Assembly (NCBI RefSeq): GCF_949628265.1
Contig: NC_088788.1
Span: 13,330,001 to 13,394,000, forward strand
DNA from: Cloeon dipterum
Taxonomy: Eukaryota; Arthropoda; Insecta; Ephemeroptera; Baetidae
Direction: 5' to 3'
Length of the DNA stretch: 64,000 bases
The notes under the pieces are model-generated. The model had not been told where the DNA came from, ran no database searches, and was given only the letters and a program-made list of their open reading frames with translations. Below, piece by piece: positions 50,768-64,000 of the stretch. Within the stretch, counting starts at the first letter, position 1. Every line of letters starts with the position of its first letter. Made by a program: the position numbers and the translations under genes.

Positions 50768-50827
50768 TGCGCTGTAACCGTAGCTACCCACTGGCCGTGG
50801 CTCTGGGATCGATTCCCGACCGGCGCA
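50768..50827 (+). other. tRNA-like remnant (possible SINE or tRNA pseudogene fragment)
   Basis: CTGGGATCGATTCCCGA (50803-50819) resembles a tRNA T arm with an ATCGATT loop. The 3' flank CGGCGCA can pair with TGCGCTG at 50768-50774 (seven pairs, one a G-U wobble), like an acceptor stem. The total of 60 bases is too short for the D and anticodon arms to fit, so it is not a functional tRNA gene. It could be part of a tRNA-derived SINE or chance. Confidence 0.2.
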
Positions 50828-53800
50828 CAATAGAGAATTTCGGTTGCGTCATTTCTCTCATTAAACGCAGGCAGCTCCTTGCTTAAAAGAGAGCGATACA
50901 CCCGGATTACTCCTTTCAGCGGCAATAATCCCGCCGCCAGCACAAAACATTATCAAAAGCAGCACTTTTCACTCTGGTGGACTCGAGCGAACGCTAGCTA
51001 TTTTAGCAGCCCGTATATACAAAGAGATAACTTTTTGCCTCTTTTTCGGGTCGGCCCGTCATATCGTCAATAACAGCAGCCTAACCGAGCCATAATTGAA
51101 ACTCAGCTGTCTGCCGAGATGGCGCACTTTCGGCGAGAAGAGCGCACTTTCATCGATAATCATACGAACAGCACCTGATCCCAAATCCGCCTCGAGAGAT
51201 CTGGACGCTAAGCCGGTCGGCAGGTACTGAAAATTTCATACACAATCCTGGCCGCCCCGTCGGGCATGCACGTGTACTCGTCCCTATACCAGACATTGCT
51301 CTTTCACTGTCTACGCGCTGTTTTTATTATTTCACTGCTGCTCCAGCGCAGACAGCAATAGGTGAAAGCCAGCTCCAAGGGTTTCGCCAGTCGTGCTGGC
51401 TTAAAGGCTTGCGGTCACAGGTCGGGGTTGCCGAATCTAAGCACTGATAAGAAACAGGTCCGAAGACAAAAGATTTAACCAGAATAAAATATGTTGTTTC
51501 TCGAGGGGGAAAAGTCTGCACTTTAGTAAATTAAAAGAATAATTTTCCTGTCTTTTGAAATGTAAACGCTTGTTCATCTCCTAAATTAAAGAAATATTTT
51601 TTCTCAGTGAGAGACGATTTAATGGACCATTAAGTCAAAGGAAACTTTCTTATTTGCCTAAAATGAAAAATTTCTTACACCCGTCCCCATTCTTTTTGTT
51701 CCTCAAGCGACGTAAAATTGGAAGTTTCATTCATAATCTCGCAACTTGGACGCTCCTAGCGTGCCGTGCCATTTGAACCGAACGGAGTGTTCTCTTCCTG
51801 ATGCCTCACCTGCAATTATAGCGAGTGGAATTTTGACATTTATCAGCTCGCGGCCGCAGGTGCTTTTCTCTCTCAGCAGGTCCAGACGGCTGTAAAATAA
51901 ACCTACCAGTAAATGCAGACGAGGGAAAGTGGCCAAACTCCAGACGACCCGCTGCTTTACGTAATCTGAGAGCAGCATCCACCGCGCCGACCGTGCGTGG
52001 ACCAAAAATGGCACACGTGCTTGCATTAATCAAGCCGCATTGTCTGACGAGAAAGTCTGATCTTCTGGAAGCCGGTAAATGTTTATTTTTCTGCTTAGCC
52101 GCGGGGGCAACTCAGGAAATGAGAAGCATCGGGGTTTTGTTAAAATTCCAAGCGCGCCGAGATTTGTGTTCATTATTTCAGAGTCCGAAGGGTGCATGGA
52201 AAATGACCGGTGTTTCATTCTCGGCACGACTCGGCACATCGTGAAAAATAGTCGTAGTGTCTTCAATCCTGCCCTCATTTGCATTTTGTGGAGGCCGCAG
52301 AGGAAGGGGGAGAACCTTTTTCATGAATTTGCGCGCGTCCTCTATCGAAACAAAGGGTGGCGAGACGCCGAGAAAGCGTTATATATTATTTGCTTTTGTC
52401 TGCCGGAGAAAAAACTTTGAGAGTATTTTTATCTGTCCATGTCGCAAAGAAAAATTTAAGGGATAAAGTGAAGCCTGGAGTTAAACGCAACTCATCATCG
52501 GTTGAGACAAAGCGGTGTGATCGCACTAACACCATACCGCAATGAAGAGTTGAAAGGCACAAACACAGAGCTTTGTTCCGCTTTGTGCACCTATATTGCA
52601 GGAGTGACCATCAAGCTCTTTGTCAGCAGATTGGCGCTGCCGAGCAGGCACATAATGCAGATTTCCCACGATGCACGGCGACGCTGGTAATTTCCGCGCG
52701 TGTTCCCCACTGGCCATTAACTAGGCCTATTGTTTGCATGTGCACAAATCTGCAAACGGCCAGAGACAAACTGGCGGCGGCGACGCCGGGCACACTGGCT
52801 GCGCCGACGTGCCGAGTTTAAAAAGGATACGCAATTCAATGTGAACGCCCGCCACAGAGAAGCCTTTTTCGTCAAGGACTGACTCATTCGAGCGCTTAAA
52901 GTGGCAGGTGTCGTTCATTAAACTTGGGCTGAGAGGTGCTCTCGTGGCTGATGAATTGATGAGGCCAATATTTGTTCGTGGTTACACGCCAAAATGACGT
53001 TGCAAAGGGTGTTAGCGTTAGCTCGTGGCAAATTCGAGGTGCTGCTTACAAATAGACACAAATTTGTTGCATTTTGTCCGGAGTCACACCTGGAGAATTC
53101 GATTGATTTCCATGGTCTGTTTCCTTTCGATTTTCATGGAACTGATTAAGTCAAATCTATTGTTTGCATTTTTCTAATATAGTTCTTTTATCAAGACCAA
53201 GACTAAATAAATCTATTTATCTGAGTCTTTTGATACTTTCGTGTTGCTCTTTTTTATTTAAAACATTTAATCCTATAAATTGGAATCAGTATTTTTTTAT
53301 TTAATATTCTGTTTGCATTTGAATTTGAATTAGCTAACTTCCTGAAGATGATTGCGAGACATCGAAATATGCTTCTGGCCCCATCATTATGCAGATTGAT
53401 AGTTATCAGTTTGCAAAAAAGAGAGAGAAATTGAATCGACTCAGCTGGCAAAAATGAGTTTGACAGAGGAGAAAATGAACAACATTTTTACTTTCGTTTG
53501 GCTGCATTGTTAAATCTTCTCTTCTTCCTTTCCCGAATTTACATTTCCGCTTCTCTCTATAATGGTAATTATGTATATCGATCGGAAGAGAAAGCCGTGC
53601 TTTGTTTGCGATGCGATATAACAACCAAAATAGAAAAGATGCGTCGATCCGTCGCTATTACAGCAGTTGCTAACACGCAGCAGAGCGGAGGATGCTTCAG
53701 CGGTTAAAAGGGGCACACTAAGTATTACCATACACACTTCCTCCGCCGCTTCTTTCAGGCTTGGCTGCTGATAATTGGATTATTTGACAAGTAGGTGATA

Positions 53801-56800
53801 ATTTGGTTACACTGGATGCAGGTCTGTGGGCCATGAAGGGCACGAAATAAAGACACCAAAAGGACCGACCTGTCAGAACTATTGTGCTTGATTTAGCAAA
53901 TGCCAACAAAAAATTAAAAAAAAATTGGTGCATCTCTTTTTGAAAAAAAAAAATCGCTATCAATTTTGCAACAAATTCCATACTTTGGAAAATGCTGCTC
54001 TCACCGGGATGATATTTAAATTTTATCTAAAACAGTTTTTAACGTACGACGCGTTAATTAATTTAATTATAACTTTTGTTTTCCTCCCTCAATTAAAATC
54101 TTTTGCAGAACTAACAATTAATATTTCAAGACAATACAACATGAATTAATCTGCGATTTATTCGAGCAAACGAGTGCGATGATAATGCAACTTCCGGCCG
54201 GTGCGCACTTTAAAATCACTCCAGCGATGTGCAATAAAAAATTAACTGTATTTTTTGTTGGTCACGTGCTGCCGCTTTTGGACCTTTTCGTGCGCATTAC
54301 AGTTAATTAATTAATTTGGGCGCTCAGTCAAAGGAATTATTGGAAAGAAGTTCAAGATCAGTGACCCCTAGTCGCGGTCAATTACGCGCGACCGCCTTAT
54401 TGGGCGCTCAGGAAGTGGACGCATGATTCGCCTGCTAATCGCCGGACTATATAGAAATAGAGAGAAAAACATACCTGACGGCGTGTTTGATTGTGGCCCG
54501 CATTTGGCCGGGCGTCCGCTCAAGCTGTCGTGACCCACCCACCCGCCGCACCAGAAATGGGATTGTAAAGGGCCCTCTAGGGGGGCGCTGATTGATAGAA
54601 GTGCAAAAATTGCGCCCTTTGTGCGTAAGCCGCGTGGAAATCATTTTCGCCGACTGCTGCTGACACTTTTCGGCCCTTGCCCACCATTGTGCACACCGGC
54701 CACCCCTGTTAACTTTTTTTCGCACCTGTCCAGCCAAATTGGGGTTTTTCGTCGGTAGCCACAACTATCGCAAAAAAAAGAGATTTATCTTTCACCAAGT
54801 ATTTAAACTTTTAAATTGAAAAAACGAGTTGAGATTTATCCTGGGAGTTAATTATTTAACTAAAAATGGTCTGATTTTGATTTCTTCCCAATTCAAGATA
54901 CACAAAAAAAACACCATTTTGATATATAAACTCTGGAAGCATAATTATGAGGTTACGTATTACTCCTCTTTGACCATTTAGCAGGATGAGATAATCATAT
55001 TGTGCAACAGACTACATTTCACGACGTGGCAGCCATTTTTCAGCAAGAATTTACAAAAGAGCAATTTTAGCATCTGAATAGAAGCAGTTCTGCGTACAGT
55101 CGCATGAAACAGTGCGTGTGTGTCTCTATTTTTCAAGGTTCGCCGCTGGAATTTATTACGAGCAGACCTTTGTTTTGGCTTGAGCCTGTGAGAATACAGT
55201 CGAGTTATCCTGCCGAATGCACCAGAGGAGAAAAAATAATATTAAGTACTACAATTTGAACGCGTCGTGACAGAAAAAGGCGAATCGAGTCATCATTTCC
55301 AGCGAGGCACCTGGAGCGAGGATGAAATTTCGTGCTAAGCCACATTAATTTGCAATGGAAAGTCCAAAATTCATTAGAGCAGGCTCTGCGCGCGGCGAAT
55401 TGCGTTTTCATTGCGCGGCTGATCTGGAGCAATTGAGACACCTGTGCAGATACATATATATGCACGAAACCGAGAATGGAGCTGCTTTGTGTGCTAGCTG
55501 AATGGATGCCGCGGTTTTATTCGATCTGCAAGGCTTCTTATGCAACAACCAGAACCTATATGCTCTCGCTTGCTTACCAACTCTCGCAGCGTGCATTGTG
55601 TGAGCGGAAAGTGCCATTTCCCACAGCAGGCGAATTAAGCATATCAGAGTATTCTCGTGTGGGATGCGAGCCATCTTGTGCCCAAAACTCGCTATCAGAT
55701 GACAACACACTGCAAAGTGGGCTAGAATTTCGCAAAACACTGCGACAGATTCAGAGGAGCAGCGAACTTAGAACAACATTTTGAGCAGGTTTAATTTTAG
55801 AGTTAGATAGCAGCGTCATGACGGATGTAAACAAAAGCATCCGAGGCTCCAGCATCAGTTTCAAACCCAAGGCTTTGAATGTTGTCACTTTACATTTTTC
55901 ATTCATTTGTTTATTTACTAACAATAAATTTGTTTCCTTGCTAAAACAACATTCACTAACCAGCTCATTAGCAAGCGCACAACTTTAACTTTGATAAAAA
56001 TTCGTGTCACTTTAGTCTTCTGCGCGCATGCACATCTTGCTTGAAAGCAGTCACCCATAGCTCGTTGCTTTAATGGGTCTGCAGCGGTTTTTTAAGCGGT
56101 AGCTGCTTTGTAGTTGATATATTGTATTGTGCTCTCGTCAGGGAGCAAGCTGCCATGTGTGTCGCACTGGCAATATGCCCAGCACACCAGCGAATTTGTC
56201 TGACGTTTTCTGCCGTCCTTGCGCTTTTTCCGATCCTGCGTGCCCTAAATGGAAAAGTTTTGCGTCACAGAAGAGCTAATTTAAATATATATTTGACATG
56301 ATTTATTTTCTAGACCGCGCCGAAGACAGCAAGAGGAAACTTGCTGGGTATAGGGCATAATATTGTGATAAGGCGAGGAGAACTTGGAATATTTCGATGA
56401 AAGCACCTCGCATAATTAAGACTTAAATTAAAATCTAGGCGTAATGAGAAAATGTTTGCAATAACAAAAAAAAACATATCCTTTGAAGCGACGTGCTTAA
56501 TCATACACCTGAGATGAAAGTCGCGGCTGAATGCTCAATATTACGACGAGAAGTCTTAGGGGCAGGATCGAGCCAATCAAAACGACGTCGTACGATTCAA
56601 AAGGCACCGGGTGACGGCTACAGGAACGAAATTAGCACAAGCGCGAGCTGCTCAGAAAATAAAATGACGCAGAAACAGGCATTTCCTTAGGCACCGAATT
56701 GCGTTATAGGTGCGAGTCAACGCTTCCGTCGGATCATTAATTTCCTAATCGACAACTAGATTCAAAGTGAGACGCTTGATAAAATGTAATTAAGTGAATT

Positions 56801-58426
56801 AATGAGAGACGTGCGCGCAGCACCGGATTTGACAAAAACGTTTATTCAAGATCTTATTAATTACATCTGAAGCACTGTCAGCGGCGCCAATTTGATGAAA
56901 AGACATTTTGCTTCAACTCGTCTTAAATATCTAGCAAAGCGGAACCCTTATTTTCAGCAACTCTGTTCTTGAGCAAAAAGAAGCATTTACCAAAAAATGC
57001 GAACAGAGCATTTTTTGTGAATAACAGAAAATTAGTATTATTAAATGACCGTTTTCCTTTCTGGATGCTTTGGATGGTTCAATTTCAACCTCATTTTTGA
57101 ATTGATTCCCCCAGGGAGATAGTCCGCAGTAAAAATCCGTTCGAAAGCTGGTGCCGTGAACCTTGCTGGAATTGACAAAAACAGACGCTCCCATTTTGAG
57201 CCGCCGTGTCATTATTTTTGTGCAAAAAGAGTGTTTGCACTGCACGGAATCCGGTACTGTGCGCTGCGCGTGCAGCAATAACCATTTTTGCGCAATTAGT
57301 GGTTTAACTGTGCTGCCGCGTCCGTCTCGTCCGGCACGGCCGGGGCGGTGCAGGCTTGATTTGAGCGAATAATAGGCCCTCGCCGAATTGCTGGACCGCT
57401 GCTCGCTCTCTGTTATTTTCCTTCTCCGTAAGCAAACGCACGACGGAGCGCAAAAAATAGCCTTTCGCGCGCGAGAACAATCAATCTAATCACGCGGTTT
57501 TCCCACGTTTTTACAGCTACGTACACTCGCGAGTCGGCTGTTTCCATTCCTCTCGCATTGACACAATAACTCATATATTTCGCGCGATCGCCGTTCTTTA
57601 TGGCGTGCGTGAGTGCGTGCTTGCGTCCCGCCGCAAATCCCTATCGGTAAATTTGGGATTTCAGGCGCATATCCTATTTAATGCGCAGTTTGCGTTTATT
57701 GCGTATCTGTGCAGTCGACCGAAATAATCAAGCACTCGTTAATTACAAAATCAATTTTCCACCTGGGCTTTCGCGACAACAAAGAAAAATCTGTCTTTAT
57801 TATACGTACAAATGAAGCCAATTAAGCAACGCGTCAAAGGCAAAAAGGCTCGCGAAAATTTTTCCCAATTAGCATACACACACACCATTACGCATCCCCT
57901 GACGTAGGGGTGTGTGACAGTTAGTCGGTTTTAATGACAGAAGCGAAAGCTCCATTAGAGTTTTCCCCCTGTGTCAACAATGGAAATTATCGCTGGTGCA
58001 TGTTCGGTTTTCTAAAAGACTAATTAAAGGTTATCCATTGTCTACCAGGGATTTAAAATGCATCATTTCATCCCTCCACAACTAGTAGCATTTTAATTGA
58101 AAATGGTTAAAAATCTTGATTTGGCACTCTTTTTCACGACCCTTTGCTCTCACCTCCTGACGATCGAATTTTTTTATCTCATCTCCAAATTTCTAAATTT
58201 AGACCGTTTCGGTCATTAGTAATGAATTGTGTGCGTGCCAACAAATCGTTAAATCCCCTCGAAATATCCAACAAAATTTATCTTATGGATTTTAATCACT
58301 CATCTCCATCAAAGGATCTTGCGATATTTTCACTCCTGCTATACCAATAAAATGTAAAGCTTGATCAATTATACAGAGCGAAAAATGCTGACAAAAATAA
58401 ATTTTCAATCAAGTGAAGCAAATAAT

Positions 58427-58444
58427 TGGCACAGCATTGTGCCA
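58427..58444. repeat. Perfect 7-bp hairpin with tetraloop
   Basis: TGGCACA and TGTGCCA flank a GCAT loop. It is too short for a microRNA precursor, and no role is assigned. Confidence 0.5.
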
Positions 58445-59197
58445 GCTAGCTTATCGATTGAAAAGAAGAAAAGGAGCAGTGCAAAACATATCACAGGCAC
58501 CGCTGGGTCGTGATCCGGTGAAAGTCTCACAAGTCACAGAGTCGTGATGTATTATCGAGCGCTACTCGATCTCGTTGCTCCACTGGTGAGATGAACATTA
58601 TTGGGAAAAATCACATGGAGCAAAAACAATGAATGTATCATTTGAAGCGTGCGAAATGCTCTGAATAATCGGCGTTGCCCAATTGCCCGGGTGACGCAAC
58701 TTTAGCGGCAAAAAAGTGGTGGCAAGAATTATCCAACTTTTGACAGGTTAATCCTGGGAGGGAGACACATTCTGCTGCAGCCCAGCTCGGAGGAGCCTCG
58801 CTAATTGAAATTTCTGCTGAGACGGGCATTTTATTTCCACCAAGTCGTAAGTTCTTGAATTTGAGTAGTCCCATGGGCAATCTTTTTTCGGCTGGTGTAT
58901 CTTAGTCGAGTTCTCGGTAGAGAACCAAATCCATCAGGCGACATTTTTTTTCTGTCTCTCATTACACCGCTTTGTTACCTTTCATCTCCAAATCCGAGAA
59001 ATTCTTCGTATTTTCCTATCGCCGTGACGACAGCGTTTCTTACTTTTTATCGAAACCCAACACCGCACACCCCCTTCCGAACGCCTTCAATCGCTGCATG
59101 CGTGGGTCCTGCTGGCAAAAGGCAGTGGAGAAAGCTGAGGCGAACGACTTTTGTTGTTCCGAGAGACAAAAAATCGTTGCCTCTGAGGAGGGCGCGC

Positions 59198-59230
59198 GAG
59201 AGCGAGAGAGAGAAGAGAGTGAGAGAGAGA
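59198..59230 (+). repeat. (GA)n-rich tract
   Basis: GAGAGCGAGAGAGAGAAGAG-type sequence. In insects such tracts can bind GAGA-type factors, but this is also a common microsatellite. The overlapping frames at 58895-59359 owe their Arg/Glu content to the repeat and are not accepted as genes. Confidence 0.6.
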
Positions 59231-61644
59231 CTAAGGGACGGAATAATATTATATCGCCCAAGGGAGAGCTTTCCTTCCCGCCGTCCTGAATGTTCGTGTA
59301 TTCCTAGTATGTGCCTAAGGGCCAGACGCAGAAAAATGATCGGTCGTTGGTGCAAATGAATATGTTATAGTGACGGGAAATTCATCCTTTTTTGCTCCCT
59401 TTGATTTATGGTGCGAGGACAAAGAAACTAAGGGTGCGCCTAGCATCACGTGCTGACGGTAATTAATTGCGTTAAGGGTGGATCGTGTTTCCCACCCAAG
59501 ACCAAAACTTTTCGCACCTAATAGAGAACAGTTTCAACTTTATGGTTCATAGTGGAACTCAAAGGGAATTTATTTACGCTCCAAAGAGATGCTGTGCACG
59601 GCTGAGATTGTTAACAGCAATTTTTCGGCCAGTTTGCGATTAAAATTTTAGATGAGTTGCACTTAACTTTTTTGTCTGGAATTAACAGACTGCCTTAAAA
59701 AACTTAACCTTCCTGAATCAGTGCCAAAATAGAAACTGAGAGGTTCATAGTTTTTTATTTTTAAATTGAACGATATTTGTTATTGAATATTAATTTTCAG
59801 TAAATAGGTTCCGTTCCTCTCAGCAGAGCCGCTCAATATTCATCGTTCTCCCTTGAATCTGAAGCACCCTTTATCCCATGAAGTGTAGTTCAAAAATGCG
59901 CAGCCTCCATTCAATTAGAATAATTAAACTGGCGAACGACGGCATTACCCGTCTCTAGGCGCATTTATTTATTAAGAAAAGCACTTTGCTGGCATCAGCG
60001 TTGCTTCGGTACCCCCTTCACCGTCACAAGAAACTCAATCAATATTAATGAATCGGTTTTTAATCCTGCAGCATTCATCGCCGTCGCCGACGCGGTAGGA
60101 AACATAATTACTCAGTGAAGGGGAAGCAGCGGCAGCGGCCGAATTCTTCTCCGGCGTTCAAATATATAAAGTTGATACTTCTTCTTACACTTCTCGCACA
60201 ATGAAGAAAAGAGTCAGAGCTGGTATAATGATGAATCCACCTGCGGAGGAGAGAAAGAGTGATGGAATGCACTCGAGAGCAGACGCGTCTCGTTGCTCTA
60301 GCCAAAGGGTTATGTACCGCGCGTTTTCGTGTCTTGCGTGTCAAGTGTCGGCTTTTTTATATTTAAAAGTAATTGCTGTTTGAATTCCAACGGAACGATT
60401 TAGGGAAATGTAGGTTGAACAGGGAAAAAAATTTGGATTTTAGAAACAAAATTGCTTGTTGCTTTTCGCTCTGAAATGAAAATTGCACGTGACAGCTTGT
60501 ACGCACCACCTGGCTTACATTTCTGCTGCTGCTTTTCCCCCTTTGTTTCTGCTGCCTGCCGTCTGCTTTATTGCTTTTACCTTAATTGGTAAAAATTAGA
60601 GGAAAATGTCTCCACTGTTGAGTATTGGAGTTTGTTATTTGTATAAGCAAGCCATCATGAAAATGCTACTTTGTTGGATCCAACCAAGCAAATATGCAAT
60701 GTGGCTCTCTTGCAATTAAATTGAGGAAAAATATCAGTAAATGCGCGGATAAAAATAGGATCTTCAATTTAGCCTTTGAATATTCAAAATATTATATAAT
60801 ACTATAAAGCATTATTTAACCGTGAATGAAAACCGCTTCCTGCGTCTATTTTTCCATTACTCAGAATTAATGCGATATCCTCATCTCATGATGGTAGCGC
60901 GGAACTCATCTACTAAAAGTACTTTTTAATATCGCTAATATGACGCATTTTATGCGCAGGTGTAGCTCTTGAATGTACATTATATTGTGTCGTGTGCATC
61001 TCTATATGTGCAATACTTTCAAAACTGAAGAACATAAAATGTACCGGTTGCAGACCTCCTAGTGTATATTGTCTGAAATTTTGCATTACACCAGGAATTT
61101 TTACTATCATACAGCCTGCACGGGAAATTAAAAAAGACACGCGGCGGAGTGACAAAGGAAAATTATATTTGCTGAAGAATGTTGATGCTTTCCTTTTTCA
61201 ATAAATGCCATTCAATAGCCACCAGGTAAAAAATTCTAGGAGCTCTGAAGAGCAGATATCCTCTTTGAGTTCCTGGCAAATGTGATGCAAAGCTTGGCAT
61301 GCTTTTTCATCATAATATCGTATGGGTGGAAAGACTTTGAGCGCCCACGTGAGCATGAAAAACGCAGGATAGGCAGGGTGATGTATTTTGAAATGCAAAT
61401 GAGACTTCTTTTGCAGCAAATTGGGTCAGTCCCATTTGATATAAAATACTCACCGCATAATCCCTCTCAAGTATTAATATACTTTGAATTTTTTTTACTT
61501 GTTACATTATACGTCTCAAAGTGGCGAATTTCCTGCACAAGAGCAAATTTCTGCTCTACAGCCATAATTATTTAATATTCGAGATAGCATGTGTGTGCAT
61601 GACTTTGATTTCGTTTGATTAACCCTCTGCTCGTTTTGTTACAG

Positions 61645-61717
61645 AAGCAAGATGTGGCTTCGCGGTTTAGCCGCGTTAGCAATATTGCTGTTCATACAGC
61701 AGACAGCTGAATCTCAG
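61645..61717 (+). CDS. First coding exon of a secreted or membrane protein (signal peptide), 5' partial gene
   Basis: A strong acceptor with a pyrimidine-rich tract (ctcgttttgttacag) is followed by seven leader bases, ATG at 61652, 22 codons and a donor CAG|gtaaga (gt at 61718) in phase 0. The peptide has a classical signal sequence: a short basic start (MWLR), a hydrophobic core (GLAALAILLFI) and a polar end (QQTAES). The product therefore enters the secretory pathway. The rest of the gene is not found before the right edge and presumably lies beyond it. The same layout (few leader bases, then ATG) is seen at the receptor exon. The 46552-46802 block may be its upstream leader exon. Mature function is unknown; neuropeptide precursor, Ig-type receptor and enzyme are all possible. 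Confidence 0.5.
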
Positions 61718-64000
61718 GTAAGAATTTTTTTTCTCCTTACTTTACATTTTCAACGCGAAAGGAGCCCGACACTGCAGAATATGAATCCCCTTGTTAGTCA
61801 AAGAGAGAAAATGTATATACACACCGGGAAAGATGAGAGTTATCGTTCTCAAAATGACAATTTCATTTCTGCTTAAGCTGCTTTTGTTTGTTTTCGGATG
61901 TTCTGACAGCACAAAATGTCATTTAGTGGAAACTTTAATTTCAGTCCGGATATTGAGTTTAGCAACAAGAAATATATCTTCTGGTTTTCATACTGCCAAG
62001 AACATCATGTCGGTATTTTATTCTTTGAAATTATCTGAAATCATCATGATAATGTTCAGACAAGCTCCCAATTATCTGAACTTGGGTCTCAAATGATTGC
62101 CGTAACAAACAACAGGTTTATGATTTTCTACTGACGCAGCAAATAATTTAACATTTGTGTCGGCCCATCCTCAAAAGCTCAAGTTTCACTTTCAACCCCG
62201 TCCCGATCTGACAGGAATGAGGAGGATTGATGGGCTGAGCCCGGCAGAAAGACGATATTATTGTGTGCGACTGCAGAAAATTACGTTTAACTGTCAAAAT
62301 CATTATCAAATTCCATGTGCCGCTGAACCCACTTTTAAGCTCCCAACCGGATTTACCTCTAATCAAACCCTCTGGCTGGCGCAATAAATTTCATCACCAC
62401 GCAGCGCAGACTTATTCCCACCGACTGATAAAACTTTCTGGTGTCTGGCCGCGTTAAGAGGGACAAATGTGACACGGGCTCTTTTCCGGGGATGCGCGCC
62501 ACAACCAGCCTACCTTATCTCGCGCGCGTTTTCTTTATTACTGCAGTAGGACGCACAGCACATAATGTATAAAACGTCTTCAGCGCAGACTCGCGCAGAG
62601 CTTTTTTCCTAATATCTTAGCGGTGCCTTTTTCTCACGCCACTGACACATAATCGGGCTGACCCTCTTTTCTACTGCATCCTCCTACGCACACGCGGCGA
62701 CTTGATCTTCTTAACAAATACCTTTGTCGCACGTAAAAATGGCGAGATGCTTTTCATCATACGAACAGACTTGGAAAAAATGCGTTCTGCTGCACCTGCA
62801 CTCTTTTTGTGTCGCGACCCGAGAGCACACCTCTCACGCGGAAACTTTTGAAGGATTACAGTCTAGAACTACCACTACAAAAACACTCGCAGCTGGTTCG
62901 GTGACCAGTACGCAATTCTTATGCACTACATTTTTTATGGAAAGCACTTCTAAATAAAATGTAAATTGCAAAAAATGAAAGGAAATACTCGAGATGAATT
63001 TAGGAATCATTTTATTGTTGCAACAATTTATAACAAATTAACACGTTTTGAATTGAATCCATTCCGATTGGAGTTCATCATAAAAAACTAATTAAACTTT
63101 TGGAATTGGTTGGCGCACTACCCTTTCCGTCTGTTCAAAATAAATCATCTCTGCTGCATACAGAAGAATTAACTTGCCTCCGATCTACAATTTGAAACCG
63201 GCAGCACCTCATTATTCCAGCCGTTGCTTTCCTTAATTAAACTGCTTCGTTTGAACACCTGCGTCGCTGCTGATGAACTTTAGCAGTCAAGAGAATTGCT
63301 CGCTTTATGTGTAAAAGCAAAACTACGAGGCACAAAGGAAATGGGAAACTGATTTTTATACACTCTGAACAAAGCTTGATGAGTGAGCGTGTAAGTTTTT
63401 CGTTTTCCTCGAATCGCACTCATTGGCGGCGGCTTTTGACTCAGCCGGTGTAAAATTGGCTGGATAATGACTCGGGATAACTGAAGGGGCGAATCGAAAA
63501 ATTACTCTCACAGCACGTTTATCCCAAGGGAGCATTCGCCTTTCGTTTTTTCATCTCACGAGGAGGATACAATTTTTACACCACCAATTTTATTTTCCCT
63601 TTTTTCGGGTCAGCGGTGCTCGAACTCCTTCATTCGCCTTTTCTGTAGTTATACTTAAAGGAGGAATTGAAAGCACAAAAAAGCAAAATCAGTTGACATG
63701 TTGTTACCCTCAGGGCTTACAAATTCCTTGAACTTTACTTTTAAACTGAATCACCTTTTTATATACTTTGTATTCATTTCCACGCCCCACCTCCCGGTTT
63801 CTCATTTTTTAGGCTTAAAAAAATCTCCGTGACAGAAATAATCCTCAAACAGGGTTGGAGCTTTTCTCTCCCACAGAAAGCAAGTGAGCCCGCGGCCGGT
63901 TCTAAAAAAATTTTTTTCTATCCTCCGATCCATTTGTTAAAAAGGCATTATTTTTCTCCCCCAATTTCGCTTCGCATTCTTCTTGAACAGAGGCAAACGA
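61718..64000. other. Right-edge non-coding stretch, probably intron
   Basis: No continuation exon in phase with the signal-peptide exon could be supported. A TATAAA sits at 62568-62573 in a CpG-rich patch without a clear initiator or frame. Frames at 62157-62387 and 62724-62957 have no splice sites or recognisable content. Confidence 0.35.

Larger units (their letters stand above)
46803..61644 (+). other. Long non-coding stretch, possibly the first intron of the right-edge gene
   Basis: No exon is convincingly supported. It contains a CRE plus TATA pair at 48075-48095, a (TA)n tract at 48743-48759, a tRNA-like remnant at 50768-50827, a GC-rich patch with a minus-strand donor near 54477, a GC-rich patch at about 57310-57660, a perfect hairpin at 58427-58444, and a (GA)n tract at 59198-59230. 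Reading frames of 60 to 154 codons on both strands look random. Confidence 0.35.

Noticed and set aside
58895..59359. 154-codon frame with Arg/Glu-rich middle
   Set aside because: The charged section is the translation of a GA-rich simple repeat.

Overview
The window looks like arthropod, most likely insect, nuclear DNA. It is AT-rich and gene-poor. The one multi-exon gene has several very short GT-AG introns of 46 to 60 bases, and one gene encodes a receptor of the arthropod CCHamide family. I see no bacterial operon structure, CRISPR array, rRNA or convincing tRNA, and no intact transposon. The species cannot be named from the sequence.

Layout, left to right. (1) 870-1145 on the minus strand is a good candidate internal coding exon of an unidentified gene, and 2033-2158 is a weaker candidate on the same strand. 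(2) A GC- and CpG-rich, promoter-like block lies at about 4640-5270. (3) 6786-11714 on the plus strand is a complete ten-exon gene for the ER-membrane E3 ubiquitin ligase AMFR/gp78. It encodes 678 residues, with a multi-pass membrane region, a RING-H2 finger, a CUE domain and a Ube2g2-binding-like region. Two minimal upstream ORFs precede its start codon. (4) About 18600-18794 is a GC-rich, ATG-free block ending in a strong splice donor. I propose it as the 5' untranslated exon of the next gene. (5) 35505-36720 on the plus strand is an intronless coding exon for a CCHamide-type neuropeptide receptor of 402 residues, with an acceptor seven bases before the ATG. (6) About 46552-46802 is a second GC-rich, ATG-free block ending in a splice donor. 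(7) 61645-61717 is an exon holding an ATG, a 22-residue signal peptide and a donor. It is the first coding exon of a secreted or membrane protein that continues beyond the window, and blocks 6 and 7 may belong together. The rest is AT-rich non-coding DNA with scattered GC-rich islands, microsatellites and one 59-base tandem duplication.

The two recognised proteins act in unrelated processes: ER-associated degradation, and peptide-hormone signalling through a G-protein-coupled receptor. Their adjacency implies no shared pathway. I found no undescribed multi-gene system. The best leads are the large luminal/cytosolic loop and apparently missing C-terminal p97-binding motif in AMFR, its tandem mini-uORFs, the intronless receptor with a distant 5' exon, and the unidentified minus-strand exon near the left edge.
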